Shown here piece after piece: positions 19,430-28,975 of a DNA stretch of 37,012 nucleotides (its first letter is position 1; every line of letters begins with the position of its first letter). Origin of the DNA: Basidiobolus meristosporus CBS 931.73 (lineage: Eukaryota; Basidiobolomycota; Basidiobolomycetes; Basidiobolales; Basidiobolaceae); the NCBI GenBank assembly GCA_002104905.1, contig MCFE01000777.1:1-37012 (forward strand). The letters are read 5' to 3'. The translations under genes and the position numbers were made by a program. Under the pieces are notes generated by a model. That model was not told where the DNA came from. It ran no database searches and saw only the letters and a program-made list of their open reading frames with translations.

Positions 19430-19856
19430 ATGCGATTCAGTACCGTTTTCTGCTCCTTGACCATGGCACTACTAGCCTGCACAACAACTTCAGCACAATC
19501 CTCTAGTGCGTTACTAAGTATGTAATCAGTATATAACTCAACTAGCCGCAACCAGTGAGCCTTACTAAGCAAATACTTACAATGTAGAATTGGTGAATAC
19601 TCCTGAAGATATTGCACAACAACTACCATTCTCAGCTGGCTCATGCCAACGCGTGACCTTTGGACCGGTGGATACTGCCAGCATCACCCCTGGATCACCC
19701 AGTACCGCCGCCCAAGCAATCCTGTATCCTTCTTTGCAAGATTGTAACAATCGCAGGAACAGGATTGCTGCTATAACATCCAAACAACTCGAGGTACATA
19801 TCGCCAAGAACGGAAAAGAAGTGACTGTTGGAGCAGTAAGAGTATCTGTCAGCTAG
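19430..19856 (+). CDS. Family B intact spliced gene: small secreted protein
   Basis: The model joins exon 1 (19430-19517) and exon 2 (19588-19856) into 118 codons. The 70-bp intron runs GTATGT to TGTAG, with a TTACTAAGC branch-site motif about 20 nt before the acceptor. Exon 1 alone encodes a classical signal peptide (MRFSTVFCSLTMALLACTTTSA). The mature part has two cysteines (positions 49 and 82), a Thr/Ser/Pro-rich stretch (SITPGSPST), then YPSLQDCN, ITSKQLEVHIAKNGKEVTV and GAVRVSVS, which look beta-rich. The spliced frame reads through without a break, and AATAAA follows the stop by about 8 bp. Other B copies confirm the exon 2 frame. I recognise no named family. An extracellular role is the only safe inference. 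Confidence 0.72.
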
Positions 19857-20218
19857 CATCCTCAATAAACCGCATTGTTCAGTCAGGAGTTATAAAGAAT
19901 GCATCCCATTAGATATACACAGCCAGAATGAAAGAGCAACTGTAACAGAGTAGTGAGCGAAAGCCCAGAATATGCCTACATATCATTATGATTATCCAGC
20001 AAAAGATTAATGGAGTATATCCACCGTAGCAATACTAGTAGCAAGGAACGGGCTCACTTGGCTAGAAACTGAAGCAAGTGTGATACTCCCAGGAGTGATC
20101 AAATATTCCCCTTCATTGCCATGGTAACTCCGCCTGTCTCTCCTTGCCAACCGTGCTTATACCCTTATAGCTCTATACAGTCCTCTTCAATATTCAATTC
20201 AACGGTGAAACACACACA

Positions 20219-20499
20219 ATGCGATTCAATACCCTTCTCTGCTCCTTAACTGTGGCACTGCTAACCCGCATACCAACATCAGCTCATGCCAACACGTGAC
20301 CTGCGAACCGGTAGATATCTCAAGCATTACTTCCGGACCGCCCAGCACCTTCGCCAAAGCGATCCCGTACCCTTCTCTGCAAGATTACAACATGAAAATG
20401 AACAGGATTGCTACAATTACCTCCAAACAACTCGAGATACACATCACGAAGAACGGAAAAGATGTGACCTTTGGAGCAGTGAGCGCCTCTGCCAGCTAG
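20219..20499 (+). pseudogene. Family B pseudogene 5 (out-of-frame signal peptide)
   Basis: ATG opens MRFNTLLCSLTVALLTRIPT, a good signal peptide, but the frame hits TGA after 26 codons, at the same internal junction as in 17445-17707. The body (CEPVDISSITSG, ITSKQLEIHITKNGK, ending SASAS) is open in another frame. The second cysteine is changed (LQDYN). A normal promoter block with CTTATAGCTC precedes it. It pairs convergently with A copy 5. Confidence 0.7.
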
Positions 20500-20636
20500 T
20501 ACTCTCAATAAGAGTCATAAACACATGGTCATTCACTATTAATAGATAAAATGCAACGGTACTTTATTCAAGCACACAGACAAGCTGTGTTGTTGGAGTG
20601 AATGAAAGCCTTGATCCTTGTTATTAAGGAGTTTAC

Positions 20637-21086
20637 TCAGCAACCCCAGTAGCATCCACCGTACCCTCCATATCCCCCGTAGCGTCCATATCCCCACCGA
20701 CCTCCATAACCACCGTAGCGACCGTAACCTCCTCGTCCCCAGTATCTGCCCCTCCGCCGCCCATATCCGCCGTATCTCCCCCATAGCTGGGCCTCTTCAG
20801 GATTGCCCTCCTCTTCCTCGACTCCTTGGTCGGTTTCTTGCTTATCCGAGAGGGTCCGATCGAACGCATTTCTTGACATCTGGCCAAGAATGCCATCGAT
20901 ATAGTGTCGAATATTCTGCGCATCCTCCTCCTTGTTGGACGAGAACTTCTTCACCATTTGGCCGCTTTGTGGGTTCCTATCGGAGATGGACGCGCTCGCT
21001 ACATTTGTGCTTGACACATCCACGGGACTTCCAAAGGCACTGACGACCATTAATAGAGCACAAGTTGCGGAAAGTTGTTTGTGCAT
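20637..21086 (-). CDS. Family A copy 5: secreted Gly/Tyr/Arg-rich cationic protein precursor
   Basis: 149 aa, beginning MHKQLSATCALLMVVSAFGS. The spacer has MVKKFSSNKEEDAQNI and DGILGQMSRN, the acidic part is GVEEEEGNPEEAQ, and the tail is GRYGGYGRRRGRYWGRGGYG and so on, ending Cys-Tyr-Trp-Gly-Cys: the Asp of other copies is Tyr, leaving no acidic residue in the tail. TATA box at 21126-21133. Because both terminal Cys and the Trp-Gly are kept while Asp varies, the C-x-W-G-C pattern looks like the constrained part. Confidence 0.8.
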   Translation of the reverse strand: MHKQLSATCALLMVVSAFGSPVDVSSTNVASASISDRNPQSGQMVKKFSSNKEEDAQNIRHYIDGILGQMSRNAFDRTLSDKQETDQGVEEEEGNPEEAQLWGRYGGYGRRRGRYWGRGGYGRYGGYGGRWGYGRYGGYGGYGGCYWGC

Positions 21087-21125
21087 TGTGAATGTTGAAT
21101 ACTCAAAAAATGCTCAGCACCAGCA

Positions 21126-21133
21126 TTTATATA
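21126..21133 (-). promoter_or_regulatory. TATA box of A copy 5
   Basis: TATATAAA on the minus strand about 40 bp before the start of A copy 5. Confidence 0.6.
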
Positions 21134-21991
21134 CCAAACCAGTTTTCGGCCAAGATGAAGGTTAACAAACATCGTATCTAGGAAGCTTCACAAAATTGAT
21201 GGGTTTCAGTCGAATAATGTAGCATATTTCGGAGGCAAGCGCCGCAGCTAGCATACAACCATTTTTACTTCTGTCTTCCACAGCAATAAGCGACTAAACT
21301 AGCCATAGCAGAGAGATTCTTATATATATAAATGATATAAGTACAAACACGTGGTTTCTGTCAACAACAATGCTAACCGTGGTAACCTATACTATGTTAT
21401 CTGAAAGTGGCAAGTATTTCTCTAGTAAACGGAAATGTGTAGAAATGCAGCGAGAGCCTCATAAGAGAGCCTCAAAATGTGGCCTTTATCTTGCATAATT
21501 TAGAGTTGTGGATGATGGCAGTATTGATAGTAAGCTTGACAGCATGATATCTTAGATTAGCAGCTCAACCAAAGGATGCCTCTCGTGTATCTTTTACGTT
21601 ATCAATCACATGCTGGTTATCGTGTTCTTTCACAATCACATACTGTTAATCGTGTTCTTTCACTACCACCAAGAGATGAACACATGGGCAATACTTATGT
21701 AACCGCCCAATATTATCCTCCATCCTTATACCTCGAACAAACTATGCATGCACTTAGGACTAATAGCCTCAGTGTAACAGAAACTACGACACTTTATTTA
21801 CGCCTAGATTGCGCTCACCAGTGCTTATATTCGGAGTGAATACAATACAATATAAGTTATTCCGCTTCAGCAGCATGGTAGCTCAGCCTGTTTTTCCTTA
21901 CAAGCCGGGCTAATTCCCTATAAAATCGCTTGTAATGTTCACCTTATTCATCAGGCATACACACAAAAGCACACACACAGAAGCACACACA

Positions 21992-22115
21992 ATGCGATTC
22001 AGTACCGTTTCTGCTCCTTGGTCATGGTACTACTAGCCTGCATGTCAGCTTCAGCACAATCCTCTAGTGCGCTACTAAGTATGTAACCAGTATACAACTC
22101 CACAAGTCGCAGCTA
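21992..22115 (+). pseudogene. Family B pseudogene 6, exon 1 and intron start only
   Basis: It matches exon 1 of the intact B gene (ATGCGATTCAGTACCG) but has lost one T in the TTTTCTGC run, which shifts the signal peptide to an early stop. The donor region CTACTAAGTATGTAA is preserved. Exon 2 is absent. It is the only other copy of the intron-bearing B subtype. Confidence 0.65.
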
Positions 22116-22236
22116 AAGCGATCATTATGTTGTGGTGAGTTCACGAATTAGATATACTTCGCTGGGCACGCACCTTTATAACACTTTGTGAATTCTAAAA
22201 AACACAACGCTGTTCCTTCTGCAACAGGATGTTTAT

Positions 22237-22503
22237 TCACTCGCCCAAACCAACTTGGGATGTGCTAGCTTTAGGTTCAAACACAATGGCTGTCAAGGCT
22301 TCACAAGCAGGCGAAGTCTCCAGAGGCTCGTCTATATTCCTACGCATAGCTGGCTTCCCTTTAAACTTTGCTACTACTTCGCCATTCTCAATCGTTAGCT
22401 TCTGCAGCCCGTGTGTTGCTGAGAATACCTCGCACACCACGCGAAGAACCAGCATGGCTCTTTCTCTATAGATACGGTCCTGGGCTTGCACCATGGTTTG
22501 CAT
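22237..22503 (-). CDS. Unrecognised 88-aa protein
   Basis: A single-exon frame from the ATG at 22501-22503 (MQTMVQAQDRIYRERAMLVL) to a TGA that runs straight into ATAAAC. Composition is that of a soluble mixed alpha/beta protein: a charged N-terminal helix, then a KLTIENGEVVAKFKGKP strand-turn-strand part, then an acidic ETSPACEALTAIVFEP end. There is no signal peptide. A CTATAAAG motif lies about 32 bp upstream on the minus strand and would give the short leader typical of this region. It has one copy in the window and no match to families A, B, CD or E. CpG content is normal. Its size, promoter and terminator-like context make it a plausible gene, but the sequence alone does not prove expression. 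Confidence 0.5.
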   Translation of the reverse strand: MQTMVQAQDRIYRERAMLVLRVVCEVFSATHGLQKLTIENGEVVAKFKGKPAMRRNIDEPLETSPACEALTAIVFEPKASTSQVGLGE

Positions 22504-22991
22504 AATAGCATCAAGCCATTGTCTCTTTATAGTGAAAAAGTTCCCTTCAATAACAGCTCGAACAATGGCCCTTTGTAATTTCGATTAGAACCGGATTTTA
22601 ACTAATGCTTAGAGAACTGGATTTCAGCTATTGTTCAGAGAACTGGATTTCAAATATTGTTTGGTATTAATGATATGCTAACAACCAACAACTATATGAG
22701 GCAAGTACTGATGATGCTGAAATTTCTTTGTATAGCTTGAGTCACCGATCCGTTGGAGAGGGGCTTGCTTGCTACCGTTGTGTTCAATGAGTTGATGTAG
22801 ATTGAGAAAATTTGCAAGCAGACAATATCTGTAGATACCCAACCACATTTCACTCTGATGACTGAAGAGTAGTTATTTAAAAGATACATAACCATTCACT
22901 CTTCCTTAGCCTGGGAGTCAGCTTTAGCCAGTATTCAAATTTGTATGTACTCGATGGCTAGCTTGACTAGATATAACCAGTGACTGCTGAT

Positions 22992-23190
22992 TACTCAAAT
23001 AAAGCTTAGCACTGTTTTCGGCCGAGATGGAAATCAATTGATATTGCATCCGGAAAACTTCCCCGAATTGATGGGTTTCAGTCAGATCAAGTAGTGTATT
23101 TTGGAGGTAAACACCGCAGTTAGCATACAACCACTTTTCCCTTCTGTCTTCCTCAGCAATAAGCAATTAAGCAGAAAGATTCTTACGTGA
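22992..23190 (-). repeat. Orphan family A upstream region
   Basis: This matches the promoter-side sequence of A copy 5 (21100-21300): the CTCAAATAAAGCTTAGCAC leader, a TTTTCGGCC block, the GATGGGTTTCAGTC run and a TTCTGTCTTCC piece. No A coding sequence lies downstream at 22.9 kb, so the gene has been deleted and only its upstream region remains. Confidence 0.6.
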
Positions 23191-23289
23191 AAATGGCGAA
23201 TATTGCTCCTGCAAACAAATACAAGTGAACAAGCAGCAAAAGATGGCAATATTGCAAGTAAGCTTAACAGCACGACGTAGCAGGTAAGT

Positions 23290-24360
23290 TATTTGAAACG
23301 CACCTAAAATCTCATCCGCATCCTCAATTTCTAACAATCACTATAGCACCTGTGATGCCGCTCCCACCAATATTTGCCCTGCCCTTTCTGGATTGGCTGG
23401 GACCTATGTACATCTCTCAGGCTACGAGGAAGAGATGCGTTGGTATCAGCTGGCTACACCGGAGCCCATACTAAAATATTCAGACCATTAGGAATGCACG
23501 AATGATGGGAATATGCTTGTGTTTTGTGAGTACCACAGAAATAAATGTAGCCTTTTGGCTCGGCTATGTAAAATAGCATAATAGAAAACGACAATGGAGC
23601 TTGATAAAGCCTTTCATCTGGTCCACCACATACTGGCCATCTTCCTCTTCCGCCACCATCACCGTTGGTAGGGTGCCTGTGAAAATGGATTGGTATGCTA
23701 CGCGCAATTGCTTGTGTGTTTTGAACCGCTCTTGTCAAGAATGGAAAAGCCTATTTGTAATAACTTAATACTATTCTCCATTCTTATACCTTGACGAAAT
23801 GCATTCAATCAGGATGAGCGACAACGTCACCTCATTTATGCATAGAAGCCCTGGTTGCACTCAACCTAGCCCTCCTATTTCACATGAACAAAGTCTCGCG
23901 ACGCTGGATACCCCTGCACTGGTACTGGTTATGAGCAGGCTATCACATTTGCATGCCAACAGTAGTTACCCCTCTACCTTGCGCTGGCAACTCCGCCATT
24001 GACCAAAGAATAGGTAAAAAATGATGGCAATACTATCATTGCTCGTAACAAGGCTTCTCTTGAAAGTAACAAATGCTAATTTCGACCATTTCCAAGCAAA
24101 TAGAGCTCTATACCATTGGATACATAGAAAAACGGCAATACAATCATTACTCCAATACAACCAAACCACTGGCTTCTCTTCACAGGTGCAACTTGTGGTA
24201 GAGCCTGAAGCCAAACTTGCACCCACCCAAGTGTACAAGATACTATGACACATAGAATGAATTATTTCCCTCCATATCCTCAATGGTCTCTGTAGCACCC
24301 ATAATGATCATAACTTATTTGTCCCCAGTATTTTCCCCTCCACCATCTGTCTCTTCAAAA
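23290..24360 (-). pseudogene. Decayed right edge of the array (A-like and B-upstream fragments)
   Basis: There is no intact gene. Short pieces recall the array: at about 23340-23480 a CTGCCC/CTTTCTGG region like that at 18720; at about 23740-23830 a stretch like the region around 21700; and at 24255-24350 a minus-strand piece reading WWRGKYWG and later HYGCY and GYGG with a stop, which resembles the family A tail. CpG becomes rarer towards the right, blending into the depleted flank. Confidence 0.4.
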
Positions 24361-27300
24361 GCTTGGTCTTTCAATAGCAGAAGATGTGAGTTGTATGTCT
24401 GTATCATAGAGTCAATTTTGTCATGAGAACCAAAGTAATGCTTTTATATTCAGATCAGTTACAAGGTGTTCTTGTGGTCAAGGTGATTGGTACTTCAAAA
24501 TAGTATGGTGTAGGGGAAAAAGAAAAAAGAGAAAAGGGGAAACACCTATCACCTATGTGTACAATGGGGGTTGATCAAGTTGCCACATATGTACATGATA
24601 GGAAAGGAAGTAAAGGAAAAAAAATGTTGAGCACTGGTACATACACAGAGGATAGATCAAGTACTAAACATAAACAAAAAGTACTCAACCTTATGTGAAA
24701 AGAAGATAAGGAATGTGTAAGGCAGCCATTACAAAATTGATTCATAACCTCACAACAATGCAATCAGGCCAAGCTTGCAAAGAAGGGGGATACTGCTAAG
24801 AGCAATACGCATATCAATGGTTGAGCAAGTTGTCATTATATTTACACAGGGTAAATGAAGATAAGATCCTCCACACACTAATGGTTGATCAAGTCATTAA
24901 CATACCTAGAAGGCTCATGATGTACATGCTATTTTTACCAATCCGGAGCAAGACACCAATTGTAAACAGCCAGTGATGCAATCCAGTGCATGCAGATTAT
25001 GGTACACTTGATGATGCTTGCCAAGCCACTGTACCAACTACTCATGTGCCAGAAAGCTGCAGATTAGTGCAGTTAGATATATCAGCAGTATTGGGGCAGT
25101 TTTGTGGGGGATAATGAGGGTGAGTGGGTGGATATATGGTTTTGATATATCTCAAGTTGCCTATAAGCTTAATTAAAGCATTGCTCTGATGATGGCTATG
25201 CTAAACAAAGCTTAATGATACTGGAGTCTTTTTCCTTGTCAACAATACTGATGTTGAAAGCACATTTCATTGAGTGCCTATGGATTATGACTCTGGCATG
25301 CAAATGAGCCAGCTCTATATTCCAATGAGTTTCAATGCAGCTCAAGTGTGGTTTGCAGTCAACATACCTAATGATGGAGCTGGTTATTGTAAACTTACTT
25401 TTAGTAAGCAAAATAGTGTCTAAATGGATCTTCTCTATGGAAATAGAATCAATGATATCCAACACCTGCCAAGTAATATACATATCATTGATAGCATTAT
25501 AGTAGTGTCTGTACCTCCACTTCACATAGTGTTTACAGCTACACAGTCTAATAACACAGTCCTGTGGGATGGTTTTGACATGCCAGACATTTAAAAGCCG
25601 CTTGTCTCTTGCTAAGATGCAAGGGTTGTCAGGTCAAAAGCATTCATCTTGTGCCCATTATCAGAACAGATCCCACCCTTTTAGGTCTTTGGTGCAAGTG
25701 ATCTCCCAAGAATCTTGGAATACATTTGAAGCACATGCTAAGTACAGATGTGATGGCCTCTGAAAACATTCTTCATTAGCTCAATACTGCATAGGCTCAT
25801 ATGCTTGACAGCCTGCCATAATGCTGAATCAATCAGGATGTCTGTGGATTACCATGGAAATGGTTATACATCTTCTTTACTACTTAGCAGTAAAGCTTTC
25901 CTATAATGCCTATGGTAGATAGCTGTGATTCTTCAAGGGCTGGGTCCACCAATTGGTTCAGATCCCACAGAACCCAGTCATCATTGCTCAGGACAAGACT
26001 GTTGCTTTCAAGCCTGCTGAGCTCTTCCTTTGTTGGTGATACAGGTTGTTCTCAGCCCTGCCCAACCAGCCCAAATCTTGCTTAGTTCCAATTTCTCATG
26101 AAATCACTCTGGAGACAGATCTTCCTGAGCAACAAACACTCTTGGGTTGCAAATCTTCCATACTACTAGCCACTGCTTTAATCACCTCCCACTCCTCACT
26201 TAAAGGAACCAAGATCTGTTGTAAAAGGATCATTAGTAGACAAGTCAATGATGTCAAACACCAGTGACAGGGAATAAGGGGCCAAGAGGGAATGTGGGTG
26301 AACCAGGAGTAAAGCCAGTCTGGCTGAAGGAGGGAGGCCATGTAAAGAATCTGGGCCATACAATATACTCAGAACCTATTAAGGTACAGATCTTCCACAT
26401 CCAAAAAGCTCTTGGGGCCAGGGCCAATGCAGACTCCCTAAGCCCTCTACAGATTTCTGGGCAGGCAGTAAATAACACTTTTGGATCCTGACTCAAGCTG
26501 CAAAGGGTCTGCTTTGGCATTATGCTGCCAAGTCTTGGGTGCTTCAGAGTTGGATTGGGTAGGGGAAACTCCAGGGGATTCTTTGATTGATCCTAGGCTC
26601 CCAAGTTAATATAATATATCCAATCCAGGGCTCCCATCCATGGTACAAAGCTGGTTCTCATGGACACCTACAGGAAAGTTTCAGTGATGACACCTGATTA
26701 GTAGGCTAGGGCCATTTCACATCAGCAATCTGGCAGCAAACTGAGCCATTTCACAATCTGTATATACACAGAAATGCAATCAGGCAAAACAAATGCTGGA
26801 CCTGTCCTAAGATCTTGGTAGGACACTCCTGGAGGACTGGACAAGCAAGTCATCACTGGAAAGGGGTGAATCTGTGTTTTTTACTACACAGCTGAGCTTC
26901 AAGACCCACTGCCTGGAGTGAAATTTCATGTTGAGGGATGGGTTGAAAGTGCCTTCCAGCATATATTGGCTACCTTGATGATGTTAGAGGCAAAGTCCAC
27001 ACTTGGACTGTCCAGAAAGCTTGGTCACTTGTTAAAGCACTTTACCAATGGACCTGTGATCTGATTGATATAGAGGTAACAACTATTCTAATACTCAAAG
27101 TGGCCAAGAAAGATCCACCCATGTGGCACAAAGCTTTGGCCTGTATCTCATTTAAGAGCTTATAATATGAGTGATTGGATGGTCAAAATTGCTCTGCTGA
27201 TTGCCCCCTTACACCTCTGCTCACTCAATTTAGTGTACTTTGCTTCTGATAACTGAGTCAATTTCACCCACCAAACTGCTTTTCATTGAATGAAGCAATA

Positions 27301-28600
27301 CCCAAGGAAGAAAACAAAATTCTCTAATAAACACAGGCAAAATAGCTTCTCTTTACTATGACATACAATGCATTTTGATATACCATCAACGGTTTAGGTT
27401 CAAAAATATACACTCAGATATTAATAGTGCATCATTATACCTCACTGAAGCACTCACCAGTATGTCTGTGCTTATAGCTCCTAGTTGGTGTCTTACTTCT
27501 GACATGGATCTCCATTGTCTTGCTCAAAATGCTACTTTTTTCCAAGAAAGCATTTCTCCAAGTGTATGTTCTCCTCATCAAATCCATTATCAACAATAAT
27601 AATTTTAGAACACATTTGAATTGTCGAGATATATGCTGTTTACTGTCAGTTGTCAGTTGACCACCCAATGCTACTTTTATGGGCTTCAGTATTCAGCCCA
27701 ATAAATCAATTCATTGCCAACATCAACTGCAAATTCCAAGTGTGCTACTAATATGCAATCCTGTGGTATATATAGATGATCTTCTGTCTTACATAGCTTC
27801 AAGGAACAGCTGATGCTGAAACACCCAAGAATCTCTAATAAGAGCCTTTTAATATAATGAAGCTTAAAATTAACACTCTGCATGTTTGACTTCTGGGTAA
27901 ATAAATCTTTGATATCAGAGTAGTATATTGTATAGCATATAGATATTGCCCAAAGTAGCTTTGCAGTGAAATATATTGAAAACCAGTAAGTTTACAAAGA
28001 TATATATGAGTTGCAATATGCTCCCTACAAAAGGCAAACAACCCCAAGGCTTGTACAGTAACATCATTAAAGCAAATTCTCATATAATTCTAAGCTTGCA
28101 ACTATTGGTATCTTGGGCTCTAGCTATTGGATGGTCAGCTAAGCATATCTTCCAAGAGAAGTCTTGGCTTTGAGGCAAGTATAGAAGTATTCCAGCAAGA
28201 TGACACCTACTTTTGTAATGACAAAAAGTTAGCATCTGAAAAGAAATTACTGTCCAAATTCATGCAGATAATACAATAAGTATGACCCTTGTGAATACTT
28301 ATAATTCTTTTATCTAAAATGAAGTCTTTTTTGCCCATGTTTGGACAGCAGCTATTAGTCATTTGGTTCCCTTAAAGCTGTAGATCAGATCACCTTGAAC
28401 TCATTTGAGATATTCAATCATCTTGACTTGGATATGAGTCCAAATCAGCCTATTTGACTATGACCACATCAACACAAAATGCCATGGGAGCTCAATGCAA
28501 TAAGCACACAGCTAGAGTGCAATAGACTTTCAATGTGGAGACAATCTGCTAATCAATGAGCCTGTAAACTTGTGCATAACATGAATTGTAAAATACCCTA
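24361..28600. other. CpG-depleted region without recognisable genes
   Basis: No intact gene. Frames up to about 109 codons exist (for example minus 25196-25525) but show no motif, no partner exon and no conservation that I can test. The part around 25.9-26.5 kb has longer partly open plus-strand frames with a coding-like feel and may be an old transposon relic, class unknown. CpG is almost absent. Confidence 0.4.
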
Positions 28601-28619
28601 ATAAAAAATGTAGTTGAAC

Positions 28620-28975
28620 AACATGTTTTGTTGGATAGTGCCACAGTGTGCCAACTAAACATATACCTGGCCATATGGTGCAAAGCATAGCTCTGCAGCT
28701 TCACGCAAAGTAGCCTCTGTGTTTCACCCACTGCACTGGAAAAAATCCACTTTCTTATCCTTTTTTGGCATGAATCTTGTGCATCATTTATCAGAGTAAA
28801 GAAGAACTGAAGAGACAAATTTTGTGCTCAATACCCATGGCACTTAGGCTTTTGCTGCAGTTGTTTGTACTTGTCTCAAAGATGCATGGCACTATATTGA
28901 TCCACTTGTACCATATGGCACTGTAAAGGCATTGTATAGGTTTTATTTTAGGGCTAATATCTAAGTGTAGTGCCA
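28620..28975 (-). repeat. Dispersed repeat R1, copy 1
   Basis: About 350 bp aligns with 34165-34515 in the same orientation. Anchors are GCCTCTGTGTTTCACCCACT, GGAAAAAATCCA, a CCCATGGCACTT run, GATGCATGG/AATGCATGG, and TGCCAGATA near one end with GATAGTGCCACA at the other. Copies are clearly diverged. A minus-strand frame (KWIFSSxVGETQRLLC) is open in both copies. It could be a retroelement terminal repeat or an independent element. Confidence 0.65.

Larger units (their letters stand above)
4200..24360. repeat. Segmental-duplication array of small-gene families A, B, CD and E
   Basis: Normal CpG content begins near 4200 and fades after about 24.3 kb. Inside, the same blocks recur: E on minus, CD on plus, B on plus, A on minus. 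Copies of A lie at 4.5, 6.8, 7.7, 10.3, 11.8, 12.6, 14.8, 15.5, 16.1, 17.8, 18.7 and 20.6 kb; B at 6.4, 10.0, 14.5, 17.4, 19.4, 20.2 and 22.0 kb; CD at 5.4, 9.1, 11.1, 15.6 and 16.6 kb; E at 5.0, 8.4, 10.6 and 16.4 kb. The segments about 11.68-12.60 kb and 17.71-18.69 kb are nearly identical, so some duplications are recent, whereas others are heavily decayed. This is a birth-and-death multigene cluster. Confidence 0.9.

Noticed and set aside
20618-21043. 141-codon plus-strand frame opposite A copy 5
   Set aside because: Antisense shadow of the repetitive A coding sequence; similar antisense frames occur opposite every A copy, and its composition (Pro, His, Ser, Arg) reflects the complement of Gly/Tyr/Arg codons.
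25196-25525. 109-codon minus-strand frame
   Set aside because: AT-rich, in a CpG-depleted region, no recognisable motif and no partner exon; could be chance.
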